From Paractinoplanes ferrugineus (GTDB taxonomy: Bacteria > Actinomycetota > Actinomycetes > Mycobacteriales > Micromonosporaceae), in the NCBI RefSeq assembly GCF_016862195.1, contig NZ_BOMM01000040.1:62001-126000 (forward strand): DNA of 64,000 nucleotides, given 5' to 3'. Shown in pieces: positions 8,430-17,566 of this stretch. The first letter of the stretch is position 1; every line of letters begins with the position of its first letter. The position numbers and the translations under genes were made by a program. The notes under the pieces were generated by a model that did not search any database, was not told the origin of the DNA, and saw only the letters and a list, made by a program, of their open reading frames with translations.

Positions 8430-8624
8430 ATGACCACGACCGCGCGGATCCCGGAGCCGTTGGCGACCGGCGACCGTCCGCTCTGGGACATGTGGCGCGG
8501 CGGCGGCCCCACCCGCACCCACCTGGTGTCCGGCTACGACCGCAAGAGCTGGCTGCCCGCCGTCACCTTCGATGATCCGGTCCGCGATCTCGGTGAGGAC
8601 GGCGTCCAGCTGGAGCTGCGCTGA
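8430..8624 (+). CDS. Possible small protein, unrecognised
   Basis: A 64-residue frame (start MTTTARIPEPLATGDRPLW, with GYDRKSWLPAVTFDDP in the middle) has G/C-rich third positions and lies between two minus-strand genes. I do not recognise it. The Shine-Dalgarno context is weak (GGTCGAG directly before ATG) and the protein is short, so it could be the tail of a lost gene or a chance frame. It is divergent from the ECF sigma gene, with about 140 bp between them. Confidence 0.35.
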   Translation: MTTTARIPEPLATGDRPLWDMWRGGGPTRTHLVSGYDRKSWLPAVTFDDPVRDLGEDGVQLELR

Positions 8625-8721
8625 AGAAGCGTTGCCGACCGGGCCTCAGCGCCGAGCCGGGTCGGCGCTGAGGCTCGGCTACGAACGGCTCCTGCTCCCG
8701 CCCGCAGGATCGGTCCGGGGC

Positions 8722-10113
8722 TCAGACGTCGCGCAGGCGGGCCTTCTGCACCTTTCCCATCGCGTTGCGGGGCAGCGCCTCGACCACGCGGACCGCGCGG
8801 GGTCGTTTGTGGGCGGCCAGGCGTTCGGCGACGAACGAGATCAGGTCGGCCTCGGCGGGCGGGCCGGACTCGGCCACCACGAACGCGGTGATCCGTTCGC
8901 CCAGGTCGGGGTCGGGCAGGCCGATCACGGCGACTTCGCGGACGGCCGGGTGCAGCAGCAGGACGTCCTCGACCTCGCCCGCCCCGACCCGGTAGCCGCC
9001 GGTCTTGATCAGGTCGGTGGAGGCGCGGCCGACGATGCGGTGCCAGCCGTCGGCGGCGATCGTGGCCACGTCGCCCGTCGAGTACCAGCCGTCGGTCAGC
9101 GGGGCCGGGACGACCGCACCGTCGCGCAGGTAACCGTCGAACATGGTCGCGCCGCGGATCTGCAACTGGCCGATCGTGGTGCCGTCGGCCGGCAGCGGTG
9201 CACCGGACTCGTCGATCAGGCGGGACTCGATGCCGGTCAGCGGCAGGCCGACCGAGCCGGGGCGTCGTTCACCGGCCGAGCGGACGCTGACCGTGATCAG
9301 GGTCTCGGTCATGCCGTACCGCTCGACCGGGGCCTGCCCGGTCAACTCCGCCAGCGCGTGGAAGACCGGCGTGGGCAGCGGCGCACTGCCGGAGACGAGC
9401 AGGCGGGCCGGTTCCAGCGCGCGGGCGGCGGCCGGATCGGCGGCGACCCGCGACCACACGGTGGGCACGCCGAAGTACATGGTGCCGGGGGCCGCGGCGT
9501 ACGCCGCGGGGGACGGCCGCCCGGTGTGGGTGAGCCGCCCGCCGATCCGCAGCGGCCCCAGGGCGCCGAGAACCAGGCCGTGCACGTGGTAGAGCGGCAG
9601 ACCGTGGACGAGCGTGTCGGACGGTGTCCACTCCCACGCCGAGGCGAGCGCGTCGAGGTCGGCGGCGATCGCGGCGTGCGAGACCACCACTCCCTTGGGT
9701 TTGCCGGTGGTGCCGCTCGTGTAGAGGACCAGGGCGGGGCTGGTCGGCGGGACCGGCGCGGGGAGGACTGTCGAGCGCGCGGTGCGGGTGATCGGGACGA
9801 CCGGGATGTCGGTGGCCGCCGAGTCGTCGGAGAGCAGCATCGTCGCGCCGGAGTCGCGGAGGATGTGCTGTCGTTCGAGGACACCGGCGTCGGGCGGGAC
9901 CGGCACCACCGGCACCCCGGCGAGCAGGCCTCCGGCGACGGCCGCGACGGTGGTGGCGTCCGGCACGGCATCCACGGCCACGATCGGCGCGCCCGCGATG
10001 TCGGCGGCGATCGAGGCGGCCCAGCCGAGCAGGTCGTGCCGCGCGTACCGGCCGGACTGGGTGACCAGGGCGTCGTCGAGGTCTTCCGGGGACAGGAGGG
10101 CGGTCAGCAGCAT
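8722..10113 (-). CDS. matB: Malonyl-CoA ligase-like acyl-CoA synthetase (MatB type)
   Basis: A 463-residue ANL-superfamily enzyme. AMP-binding motifs: P-loop LYTSGTTGKPKG, YGMTET, the hinge region DGWYSTGD and GRASTDLIKTGGYRVGAGEVED, and the C-terminal catalytic lysine in PRNAMGKVQK. ERYGMTET and the short N-terminus match MatB enzymes, which make malonyl- or methylmalonyl-CoA from the free diacids. Substrate choice is inference; related AMP-ligases share these motifs. MatB often supplies polyketide extender units. ATG 10113 is preceded by CAGGA. It sits 23 bp downstream of an XRE-TPR regulator gene on the same strand, which may control it. Confidence 0.82.
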   Translation of the reverse strand: MLLTALLSPEDLDDALVTQSGRYARHDLLGWAASIAADIAGAPIVAVDAVPDATTVAAVAGGLLAGVPVVPVPPDAGVLERQHILRDSGATMLLSDDSAATDIPVVPITRTARSTVLPAPVPPTSPALVLYTSGTTGKPKGVVVSHAAIAADLDALASAWEWTPSDTLVHGLPLYHVHGLVLGALGPLRIGGRLTHTGRPSPAAYAAAPGTMYFGVPTVWSRVAADPAAARALEPARLLVSGSAPLPTPVFHALAELTGQAPVERYGMTETLITVSVRSAGERRPGSVGLPLTGIESRLIDESGAPLPADGTTIGQLQIRGATMFDGYLRDGAVVPAPLTDGWYSTGDVATIAADGWHRIVGRASTDLIKTGGYRVGAGEVEDVLLLHPAVREVAVIGLPDPDLGERITAFVVAESGPPAEADLISFVAERLAAHKRPRAVRVVEALPRNAMGKVQKARLRDV

Positions 10114-10136
10114 GACCGCATCCTGACATGTCCCGG

Positions 10137-11330
10137 TCAGGCGACCCGCATGCGCTCGCACAGGCCGCGCAGTTCGGATCCGCCCGCGAGCCGCCTGGAC
10201 CGTTCCAGCAGAGCGCGCGTGGTTTCCTGGGCCACCGCTGAGGTGTGCACGTGCTGGGGTGCGATGCGTTCGGCGGTGAGCAGGAATCGGATCGCCTCCT
10301 GGTCCTTGCGCAGCCGGGCCAGCGCCCGTGCCGTGTCGGCGTAGTAGAAGACCTGCCGGAAGCCGTACGCCAGCACCCCGGGGTTGGTGTCGCGGGCCAC
10401 CTCGGCGGCGCGGCCCGGGTCGTCGCCGTCGACCTCGATGCCGATCCGCCAGATGCCGACGTTCGTGGGCCCGAAGTAGAGGGCCAGGGTGGTGGTCTCG
10501 CCGGTGTGCTCGGCCAGGGCGGCGGCCTCGGCGGCCCAGGCCCGGCTGTCGTCGGTGTTGCGGCGACCCCGGCTCGCGTAGGAGCACAGCAACCGCAGTG
10601 TGCCGGCCACCTCGGCGCCGCCCGGCCGATCGCTGAGATCGTCGATCGCGCGGGAGGCGATGGTGAGCGCCCGGTCGAAGGAGCCGCACGCGGAGGCCGC
10701 CCCGGCCCGCGCGTAGGCCGCGACGCCCAGCAGGACCGGGTCACCGGCGGCCTCGGCCGCGTCCCGGCACCGCTCGGCGGCCAGCCACGCGTCCGCGAGA
10801 TGCCCGAGGTTACGCAGCACCGAGGAGGCGATGTGGGTGGCATTGATCAACATGGGCAGGGCCTCGCGGCGGCCCGGCCCGGCCGCGGCGGCGTGCAGGC
10901 CGCGCAACAGATCCGGGGTCAGCCGGGCCGCGCCGGCGTAGTCGCAGGCCTGCCGGAGCTCGTCGGTCAGCGTGAGCTGACCGGCCAGGGACGCGAGCGG
11001 TGGCGCCGCGACCGACGGCGTCTCGGTCAGATCGATGTCGACCAGGGCCTGCCGGATGCCGTGCACCGCGGCGTGGGCGGCCACCACGGCCCGGTCGGCG
11101 GCCGGCACGACGCTGCCGGCGAGCTCGGCCGGGGAACACTCGAGGGCGGTGGCGATGTCGGCGAGCATGAACCGGTTGTCGGCCGCCTGCCGCCCCCGTT
11201 CGATCCGGCTCCAGGTGGCGTGTGAGATCCCGGCGCGGCTGGCGGCGTGCCTGATGCTCCAGCCGCGGAGCAGGCGGCGGGCTTGGATGCGATCGCCGAT
11301 GCTCGGGTCGGCGGTGAGTCGTGGCGTCAT
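10137..11330 (-). CDS. XRE-family regulator with TPR-like C-terminus
   Basis: A 397-residue protein. Residues 10-70 form an XRE helix-turn-helix: GDRIQARRLLRGWSIRHAA, SRAGISHATWSRIERGRQ and a third helix MLADIATALEC. The remaining 320 residues are helical and alanine-rich with degenerate tetratricopeptide pairs (DAWLAAERCRDAAEAAGDP, GSFDRALTIASRAIDDL). This design matches the large actinomycete class of XRE-TPR regulators, some of which respond to peptides or small signals; the ligand here is unknown. It lies immediately upstream of the matB-like gene, with a gap of 23 bp and probable cotranscription. Confidence 0.8.
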   Translation of the reverse strand: MTPRLTADPSIGDRIQARRLLRGWSIRHAASRAGISHATWSRIERGRQAADNRFMLADIATALECSPAELAGSVVPAADRAVVAAHAAVHGIRQALVDIDLTETPSVAAPPLASLAGQLTLTDELRQACDYAGAARLTPDLLRGLHAAAAGPGRREALPMLINATHIASSVLRNLGHLADAWLAAERCRDAAEAAGDPVLLGVAAYARAGAASACGSFDRALTIASRAIDDLSDRPGGAEVAGTLRLLCSYASRGRRNTDDSRAWAAEAAALAEHTGETTTLALYFGPTNVGIWRIGIEVDGDDPGRAAEVARDTNPGVLAYGFRQVFYYADTARALARLRKDQEAIRFLLTAERIAPQHVHTSAVAQETTRALLERSRRLAGGSELRGLCERMRVA

Positions 11331-11349
11331 GTCCGGACCGTAACCGCGC

Positions 11350-12243
11350 TCACTCGCCCGGCTGGTCCATGGTTGTACCGGCGGCGATCCCGGCCAGCTC
11401 GGCCAGCGCGTCGGCGGGCAGCTTCAGCCCGGCCGCGGCCATGTTCTCCCGCAGGTGCGCCACGCTCGACGTGCCCGGGATGAGCAGGATGTTGGGTGAC
11501 TGGTGCAGCAGCCACGCCAGGGCCACCGCCTTGGGGGTCGCACCCAGCCGCGCGGCGACCGAGTCGAGCACCTCGGACTGCAGCGGGTCGAACCCGCCGA
11601 GCGGCCAGAACGGCACATAGGCGATGTCCTGCGCGGCGAGCGAGGCGATCAGCTGCTCGTCCCCGCGGTGCGCGACGTTGTACCAGTTCTGCACGGTCAC
11701 GACCGGGGCGATCGCCTGCGCCTCGGCGACCTGGGCGGCGTCGACGACACTGAGCCCGAGATGCCGGATGAGCCCCTGCGACCGCAGCTCGGCGAGGGCC
11801 CCGAACATCTCGGCGACCGACCCCGGCACCGGTGTGTGCCCGGCACTGCCGCCCCCGACCCGCAGGTTGACCACGTCGAGCGTGTCCACCCCCAGGTTGC
11901 GCAGGTTGTCGTGCACCTGGGCGACCAACTGGGCCGGCTCCCGGGCGTGCAGCCAGGCACCCTTGTCGTCACGCACGGCGCCGACCTTGGTGACGATCAC
12001 CAGCTCCTGCGGGTAGGGCGTGAGGGCCTCGCGGATCAGCTGATTGGTCACGTGCGGCCCGTAGAAGTCGGCCGTGTCGATGTGGTCGACGCCCAGCTCG
12101 ACGGCCGTCCGCAGCACCCGGATCGCCTCGGCCCGGTCGGCCGGCGGCCCGAACACGCCGGGACCCGCGAGTTGCATCGCCCCGTAACCCATCCGATTGA
12201 CGTTTCCCATCGGATTCACCTTGAAGGTGCTCTTCGTCGTCAT
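11350..12243 (-). CDS. Aldo/keto reductase
   Basis: A 297-residue AKR barrel: GYGAMQLAGPGVFG at the start, the Asp/Tyr pair in HIDTADFYG and the catalytic Lys in VIVTKVG. The usual histidine strand (LHR in most AKRs) reads VVNLRVGG, an Arg replacing the catalytic His; this is typical of the YdbC-like pyridoxal-reductase/oxidoreductase group, as far as I recall. The NADP-binding end is present (IPGTSSVAHLRENMAAAGL). Substrate unknown. It is divergent from the XRE regulator at 12346 across about 100 bp, the common layout for a regulator controlling its neighbour. Confidence 0.85.
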   Translation of the reverse strand: MTTKSTFKVNPMGNVNRMGYGAMQLAGPGVFGPPADRAEAIRVLRTAVELGVDHIDTADFYGPHVTNQLIREALTPYPQELVIVTKVGAVRDDKGAWLHAREPAQLVAQVHDNLRNLGVDTLDVVNLRVGGGSAGHTPVPGSVAEMFGALAELRSQGLIRHLGLSVVDAAQVAEAQAIAPVVTVQNWYNVAHRGDEQLIASLAAQDIAYVPFWPLGGFDPLQSEVLDSVAARLGATPKAVALAWLLHQSPNILLIPGTSSVAHLRENMAAAGLKLPADALAELAGIAAGTTMDQPGE

Positions 12244-12345
12244 GAGCACAGCCTGGTCCGGCCGGGCGGAATCAGGCAGTGGAGCGCTGATCCTGGGAGT
12301 GCCGGGGCCAGGTTCGCGACCGCCCGCCGGTCTAGCGTGACGGGC

Positions 12346-13212
12346 ATGAGCGACAACCCGATCGGCGAGTTCCTGCGGGCCCGCCGGGCCCTGGTCACCC
12401 CGGAGGAGGCCGGCGTGCGCGTCACCGGCGTGCGCCGCGTCGCCGGGCTGCGTCGCGAGGAGGTGGCCATGCTCGCCGGCATCAGCGGCGACTACTACCT
12501 TCGCCTCGAGCAGGGCCGCGACCGCAACCCGTCGGTGCAGGTGCTGGCCTCGATCGCCCGGGTGCTCCAGCTCGACGAGACCGCCACCGACCACCTGATC
12601 GGCCTGGCCGCCGACAAGCCGCGCCGGGCCCGCCGCCCCCGCCGCGAGTCGGTCCCGGCGGGCACCCTCCAACTGCTCGACGTGCTCGGCCTGCCGGCCT
12701 TCGTCGAGGGCCGCTATTTCGACGTGCTCGCCGCGAATGCGCTCGCCACCGCGCTCTCCCCCAATCTGCAACCGGGCCGCAACCGGATGAGGTCGGTCTT
12801 CCTCGACCCGCAGGAGCGCGCCCTGCATCCCGACTGGGAAACCGACACCGCCACCCTGGTCGCCGGTTTCCGCGAGTCCGTCGGCGCCGACACCGACGAC
12901 CCCCGGTTCGTGCTTCTGGTCGGCGAGTTGTCGCTGGCCAGCGACAAGTTCCGGCAGTTGTGGGCCCGGCACGACGTGCAGGCGCTGCGGGGCCGGCCGG
13001 CCCGGCTCGACCATCCGGAGGTCGGTGAGCTGACGCTGCGCCGCGAAAAACTCGCCATCGGCGGCACCACCGGTCAGATGCTCGTCGTCTACCACGCCGC
13101 CCCGGGCAGCGACAGCGCCGACAAGCTCGCCCTCCTCGGCTCTCTAAAGCAGGCTGCCGCGTCGCCGATTCATACCCCGTCGCCGCAGTCGGACCGAATG
13201 GAGCGCCGGTGA
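12346..13212 (+). CDS. XRE-family regulator with MmyB-like ligand-binding domain
   Basis: A 288-residue protein. An N-terminal helix-turn-helix (GEFLRARRALVTPEEAG, then GLRREEVAMLAGISGDYYLRLEQGRD) is followed from about residue 105 by an MmyB-like domain (VLGLPAFVEGRYFDVLAANALA, FRESVGADTDDPRF, LWARHDVQALRGRPARLDHPEVG). MmyB-type regulators control neighbouring oxidoreductase genes and are thought to bind a lipid-like ligand in the C-terminal domain. It is divergently paired with the aldo/keto reductase. A loose inverted repeat (ATCAG ... CTGAT, about 12269-12290) lies in the gap and could be the operator; that is a weak observation. Confidence 0.85.
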   Translation: MSDNPIGEFLRARRALVTPEEAGVRVTGVRRVAGLRREEVAMLAGISGDYYLRLEQGRDRNPSVQVLASIARVLQLDETATDHLIGLAADKPRRARRPRRESVPAGTLQLLDVLGLPAFVEGRYFDVLAANALATALSPNLQPGRNRMRSVFLDPQERALHPDWETDTATLVAGFRESVGADTDDPRFVLLVGELSLASDKFRQLWARHDVQALRGRPARLDHPEVGELTLRREKLAIGGTTGQMLVVYHAAPGSDSADKLALLGSLKQAAASPIHTPSPQSDRMERR

Positions 13213-13243
13213 AAGCCATCGTCAACACCCCCGGATCCACGGC

Positions 13244-14425
13244 GTGAGCTGGCTCTGGGCCGGGCTGACGCTGGCGCTCGCCGCCGGCGCGTTCGCCGCC
13301 GGGGCCCGCCTTCAGCGTCGCCGTGCCCTGCGGTCCCTCGAGACCGGGAGCACCGGCCCGGTGACCTTCGAGGGCGTGCGCGATCGGCTGATCGAGCTGG
13401 CCGCCCTGGTGACCGACCGGGAGACCGACCTGGAGCAGATGCGCGCCGACCGCGAGGAGCGGGCGCGCCTGACCGAGCAGGAGCAGCGGCAGATCAACGG
13501 CCGGCTGCGCCGCCGCGCCAAGGAAGCCATCGACGACACCGGCGCCGTCATCGGCGAGCGCCTGCGCGACGTGGTCGAGCAGGTCGGCGCGGCCCGCCAG
13601 GCGGCCAACGCCACCCACGAGCGGGTCGGGTCGACGAGCGCCGCCGCGGCCACCATGGTGCGCCGGGCCCGCAGTGCCGACGAGGCCGCGACGGCCCTCA
13701 ACGACAGCCTGCACCAGGTCGCCGGCATCGCCGGCGTGATCGGTGAGATCGCCTCGCAGACCCGCATGCTCGCCCTTAACGCCACCATCGAGGCGGCCCG
13801 CGCCGGCGCGGCCGGCAAGGGTTTCGCGGTGGTCGCCGACGAGGTGAAGAACCTGGCCGACACCACGGCCAACTCCACCGACAAGATCACCGCGACGATC
13901 GCCGCGCTCGAGGCCGACGTGGCCCAGATGGGCGGCACGCTCACCGCGATCGTCCAGGACGTCGACGAGATCGAGCAGGCGATGGGCCTGCTCGACGGCA
14001 TCGCCGACGACCAGCACCAGATCGTCGAGCGCCTCAACTCCACCGTCGACGCCACGATGCTGCAGATCCAGGACCTCTCCGAGGTGGCCGAGCGGCTGGA
14101 ACGCCGCCGCGCCGACCGCCTGTCCGCGACGGGCGACGTGCGGTTGCGGGTGCCGTCCCGGCCCGACCCGGTCGCCGGCCGCCTGACCGACCTGAGCAAC
14201 GGCGGCCTGGGCTGCACCGTCCCGCCCCGCACCCCGATCGCGGTCGGCGACACCGCTCAGGTCACCGCCGAGATCAACGGCGTCACGGTGAACATGTCGG
14301 GGCGGGTGGTCCGCCGCCGCGACCTCGTCGACGAGATCGAACTGGGCCTGGAACTGACCGATGTGGGCGCCGAGGCGCAGCGCCAGATCGACGCCCACAT
14401 CAGCCGCGCGTTCGAGACCGCCTGA
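13244..14425 (+). CDS. Methyl-accepting chemotaxis-type signalling protein with C-terminal PilZ domain
   Basis: A 393-residue protein. One N-terminal membrane helix (about residues 3-22), no sizeable external sensor, then a long coiled coil. The MCP hairpin tip is clear: IGEIASQTRMLALNATIEAARAG, then GKGFAVVADEVKNLA. About 100 C-terminal residues form a PilZ domain: R-x-R-V-P-S-R, then LTDLSNGGLGC (the DxSxxG motif), and a beta barrel ending GLELTDVG. PilZ domains bind cyclic di-GMP. The protein would therefore join chemoreceptor-type helices to second-messenger sensing; which partner it signals to is unknown and no CheA/CheW gene is nearby. GTG start. Transcription probably ends at the hairpin at 14463. 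Confidence 0.85.
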   Translation: MSWLWAGLTLALAAGAFAAGARLQRRRALRSLETGSTGPVTFEGVRDRLIELAALVTDRETDLEQMRADREERARLTEQEQRQINGRLRRRAKEAIDDTGAVIGERLRDVVEQVGAARQAANATHERVGSTSAAAATMVRRARSADEAATALNDSLHQVAGIAGVIGEIASQTRMLALNATIEAARAGAAGKGFAVVADEVKNLADTTANSTDKITATIAALEADVAQMGGTLTAIVQDVDEIEQAMGLLDGIADDQHQIVERLNSTVDATMLQIQDLSEVAERLERRRADRLSATGDVRLRVPSRPDPVAGRLTDLSNGGLGCTVPPRTPIAVGDTAQVTAEINGVTVNMSGRVVRRRDLVDEIELGLELTDVGAEAQRQIDAHISRAFETA

Positions 14426-14462
14426 CGGCGCCCGCACCGCGGCCGGCCGGCGTTGTTTCTTG

Positions 14463-14490
14463 AGGGGTCTCAGATCAGTCTGAGACCCCT
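14463..14490. terminator. Perfect 12-bp stem-loop between convergent genes
   Basis: AGGGGTCTCAGA, a 4-base loop TCAG, then the exact reverse complement TCTGAGACCCCT. It lies 37 bp after the MCP-PilZ stop and 47 bp before the TetR stop. No T-run follows on either strand, so it would be a bidirectional hairpin terminator of the actinobacterial type. Confidence 0.7.
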
Positions 14491-14537
14491 CGGCTCGCCC
14501 GCGCGAAACCCGGGACCAACGGTGCGGGGAAGGCCGG

Positions 14538-15137
14538 TCAGGCGTCCGGGAACACCCGGTCCACCATGGTGAGCAGGGTGGCGGTGAGCAGATTGTGCAC
14601 CTGGGCGCGGGTGAGGTCACCGCGCTGGAGCCACTCGCGGGCGGTCGAGGTGGCGAGGCCGACATAGGAGCGGGCCATGGCGTGCAGGGCGGCGTTCGGC
14701 TCGACGAACCCGACGGCGGTGAGCACCTGGTCGGCGGCCACGTCGACGGCCTCGGTGATCACCCGGTCGACGTCGGCGTCGCCGGCCATGCCGCCGGCGT
14801 TGATGGCGCCCAGCCACGAGGTGGAGTGCCGGGACACGACGTCCAGGAACCAGCAGACGATCGATTCCGTACGGGTGGCCAGGTCACCCGGCGGCACCAG
14901 GGCGAGGGCCGACGACGGCACGGTCAGCATCACCCGGATGACCTCCAGGTAGAGCTCCTTCTTCGTACCGAAGTAGTGGTTGACCAGGCCGCGGGCGACT
15001 CCCGCACCGCTCGCCACGTCGCCTGTCGAGACGTCGGCGTAGCCGCGCTCGCCGAACAGGCGCACAGCGACCGACAGGATCTGTTCGCGCCGGGCGTCCG
15101 GTTCGAGCCGGCGGCGCTGGCCCGCGTCCACACTCAC
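14538..15137 (-). CDS. TetR-family regulator, probable repressor of the fatty-acid-oxidation operon
   Basis: A 199-residue protein with an N-terminal TetR helix-turn-helix (REQILSVAVRLFGERGYADVSTGDVASGAGVARGLVNHYFGTKKELYLEV) and a helical ligand-binding half. GTG 15137 follows AAGG by 9 bases. It is divergent from the acyl-CoA dehydrogenase gene; the 61-bp gap holds a perfect 25-bp palindrome with a TTGACA-N-TGTCAA core. By analogy with FadR/FasR-type TetR proteins, the ligand is probably an acyl-CoA that releases it from DNA; this is inference from context. Confidence 0.85.
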   Translation of the reverse strand: MSVDAGQRRRLEPDARREQILSVAVRLFGERGYADVSTGDVASGAGVARGLVNHYFGTKKELYLEVIRVMLTVPSSALALVPPGDLATRTESIVCWFLDVVSRHSTSWLGAINAGGMAGDADVDRVITEAVDVAADQVLTAVGFVEPNAALHAMARSYVGLATSTAREWLQRGDLTRAQVHNLLTATLLTMVDRVFPDA

Positions 15138-15159
15138 GAAGTGGACCTTACGGCACCGC

Positions 15160-15184
15160 GCTTGTTGACACCGTGTCAACAAGC
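15160..15184. promoter_or_regulatory. Palindromic operator between the TetR gene and fad operon
   Basis: GCTTGTTGACA, CCG, TGTCAACAAGC: two perfect 11-base arms around a 3-base centre, 15 bp before the ATG of the dehydrogenase gene and 22 bp before the TetR GTG. Its position in a divergent gap is right for autoregulation and operon repression. Confidence 0.8.
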
Positions 15185-15198
15185 CGCGAGAGTGAGGC

Positions 15199-16362
15199 AT
15201 GCCCACTCCCGGACTGGACGGGTACGTCCCGTCATGGCACAAGCCGGAGCACGACGACCTGGCCGAGCTGGCTCGTGACTTCTTCACCCAGCAGGTGCTC
15301 CCGCACACGGAGCGCCTCGAGAAGCAGGGTCACCCCGACCGCGAGCACTACAAACAGGCCGGTTCGCTCGGCTTGCTGGGGCTCAGCGTGCCGGCGGAGT
15401 ACGGCGGCGGCGGGGGCGACTTCACCCACGAGGCGGTGATGCTGCACGAGCAGCAGCACGTCGGCGAGGGCAGCCTGGGCCTGGCCGTGCACAGCGGCAT
15501 CGTGACCGGCTACCTCGTGGCGTACGGCACCGACGAGCAGAAACGTCGCTGGCTGCCGGGTCTGTGCGACGGCGAACTCGTCGGCGCGATCGCGATGACC
15601 GAGCCCGGCGGCGGCTCCGACCTGCAGGCGATCCGCACCCGGGCGGTCCGCGACGGTGACGACTACGTGATCACCGGGTCGAAGACCTTCATCACCAACG
15701 GCGGGCTCGCCGACCTGATCATCCTGGCCGCCAAGACCGACACGACCCAGGGCGCGGCGGGCATCAGCCTGATCGTCTGCGAGGTCACCGGTGAGCCGGC
15801 CGGGTTCCGCCGCGGCCGGCTGCTGGAGAAGATCGGCCTGCACTCCAACGACACCGCCGAGCTGTTCTTCGACGACTTCCGGGTGCCGGCGGCCAACCTG
15901 CTCGGCACCGAGGGCGGCGGGTTCTTCCAGATGATGCAGCAGCTCCCCCAGGAACGCCTGGTCATCGGGGTCGGGGCGGTGTCGGCGATGCAGCGGGCGG
16001 TCGAGCTCGCGGTCGCCTACGCGAAGGAGCGCACCGCCTTCGGCAAGACCGTCCTCGCCCACCAGAACACCCGGATGGTCCTCGCCGACTGCGCCGCCCG
16101 GACCCGCGTGTCGCGGATCTTCCTGGACGACTGCATCGCCCGGCACACCCGTGGTGAGCTGGACGTCCCGACCGCGGCGATGGCGAAGCTGACGCTCACC
16201 GAGGGCCAGTGCGAGGTCGTCGACAAGTGCCTGCAGATCTTCGGCGGCTACGGCTACACGACCGAATACCCGATCGCCAAGATGTACGCCGACGCCCGCG
16301 TCCAGAAGATCTACGGCGGCACCAACGAGATCATGAAGGAGCTGATCGCCCGTGTCCTCTGA
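15199..16362 (+). CDS. Acyl-CoA dehydrogenase, long-chain (LCAD) type
   Basis: A 387-residue flavoprotein for the first beta-oxidation step. Visible motifs: GAIAMTEPGGGSDLQAIRT (flavin/substrate loop), the ITGSKTFITNG strand, FGKTVLAHQ, and the C-terminal GGYGYTTEYPIAKMYADARVQ followed by IYGGTNEIMKELI. The residue before GT is Gly, so the base is not in the medium-chain position; a Glu in AVELAVAYAKERTAFGK aligns with the base of the long-chain/isovaleryl group. ATG 15199 is 14 bp after the operator palindrome. It is first in a four-gene unit and overlaps the thiolase gene by 11 bp. Confidence 0.92.
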   Translation: MPTPGLDGYVPSWHKPEHDDLAELARDFFTQQVLPHTERLEKQGHPDREHYKQAGSLGLLGLSVPAEYGGGGGDFTHEAVMLHEQQHVGEGSLGLAVHSGIVTGYLVAYGTDEQKRRWLPGLCDGELVGAIAMTEPGGGSDLQAIRTRAVRDGDDYVITGSKTFITNGGLADLIILAAKTDTTQGAAGISLIVCEVTGEPAGFRRGRLLEKIGLHSNDTAELFFDDFRVPAANLLGTEGGGFFQMMQQLPQERLVIGVGAVSAMQRAVELAVAYAKERTAFGKTVLAHQNTRMVLADCAARTRVSRIFLDDCIARHTRGELDVPTAAMAKLTLTEGQCEVVDKCLQIFGGYGYTTEYPIAKMYADARVQKIYGGTNEIMKELIARVL

Positions 16363-17566
16363 GGCCTTCGTGTACGACGCGGTGCGCACCCCGCGCGGCC
16401 GTGGCAAGGAGTCCGGCGCGTTGCACGGCGTCAAGCCGATCACCCTGGTCGCCGGCCTGATCGACGCGCTGCGGGAGCGCAATCCCGGACTTGACGAGTC
16501 GACCATCGACGACCTCGTGCTCGGTGTCGTGACCCCGGTCGGTGAACAGGGCGGCGATCTCCCCCGGGCGGCCGCGCTGCTGGCCGGGCTGCCCGAGACG
16601 GCGGCCGGGGTCCAGCTCAACCGCTTCTGCGGCTCCGGCCTGGAAGCCGTCAACCAGGCCGCCGCCCGCATCCGGTCGGGCTGGGAGCACCTGATCCTGG
16701 CCGGTGGCGTCGAGTCGATGTCGCGCAACCCGATGGGCTCCGACGGCGGGGCGTGGTTCCTGGACCCGGAGACCGCCCTGGCCACCGGTTTCGTGCCGCA
16801 GGGGGTCAGCGCCGACCTGATCGCCACGATCGAGGGCTTCAGCCGCGCCGACGTGGACGGCTATGCGGTGCGCTCCCAGGACCGCGCGGCCAAGGCCATC
16901 GCCGGTGGCCACTTCGGCCGCTCGATCGTCCCGGTGCGCGATCCCAGCGGTCTCACCGTTCTCGCCGCCGACGAGCACCCCCGCCCGGACACCACCCGCG
17001 AGGGGCTGGCCCGGCTCAAGCCGTCGTTCGCGACCATCGGCGAGGCGGCCGGCTTCGACGCGGTGGCGCTGCAGAAATACCACTGGGTCGAGAAGATCGA
17101 CCACGTCCACCACGCCGGCAACTCGTCCGGGATCGTGGACGGCGCCGCCCTGACCATGATCGGCAGCGAGCGGTACGCGGATGCGGGCCTCACCCCGCGC
17201 GCTCGCATCGTCGCGGCCGCGGTCACCGGCGCGGACCCGACGATCATGCTCACCGGCCCGATCCCGGCCACCCGCAAGGCGCTGGCCATCGCCGGGCTGG
17301 AGACCGCCGACATCGACCTGTTCGAGATCAACGAGGCTTTCGCCGCCGTGGTCCTCAAGTACGAGCGGGACCTCGGCCTCGACCCCGAGAAGGTGAACGT
17401 CAACGGCGGCGCGATCGCTCTCGGCCACCCCCTCGGCGCCACCGGCGCGATGCTGCTCGGCACCGCGCTGGACGAGCTGGAACGCCGCGACCAGCGCCGC
17501 GCCGTGATCACCCTGTGCATCGGCGGCGGCATGGGTGTCGCCACCGTGATCGAGAGGCTCTCATGA
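16352..17566 (+). CDS. fadA: Acetyl-CoA C-acyltransferase (thiolase)
   Basis: A 404-residue thiolase that cleaves 3-ketoacyl-CoA. The nucleophile Cys is in LNRFCGSGLEA, the His in NGGAIALGHPLGATGA and the second Cys in ITLCIGGGMG. The length is normal. Its GTG start overlaps the dehydrogenase stop by 11 bp, and its TGA overlaps the next ATG (ATGA), so the operon is translationally coupled. It pairs with the following FadB-type fusion to form a beta-oxidation complex; whether it prefers long chains or acetoacetyl-CoA cannot be read from the sequence. Confidence 0.92.
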   Translation: MSSEAFVYDAVRTPRGRGKESGALHGVKPITLVAGLIDALRERNPGLDESTIDDLVLGVVTPVGEQGGDLPRAAALLAGLPETAAGVQLNRFCGSGLEAVNQAAARIRSGWEHLILAGGVESMSRNPMGSDGGAWFLDPETALATGFVPQGVSADLIATIEGFSRADVDGYAVRSQDRAAKAIAGGHFGRSIVPVRDPSGLTVLAADEHPRPDTTREGLARLKPSFATIGEAAGFDAVALQKYHWVEKIDHVHHAGNSSGIVDGAALTMIGSERYADAGLTPRARIVAAAVTGADPTIMLTGPIPATRKALAIAGLETADIDLFEINEAFAAVVLKYERDLGLDPEKVNVNGGAIALGHPLGATGAMLLGTALDELERRDQRRAVITLCIGGGMGVATVIERLS

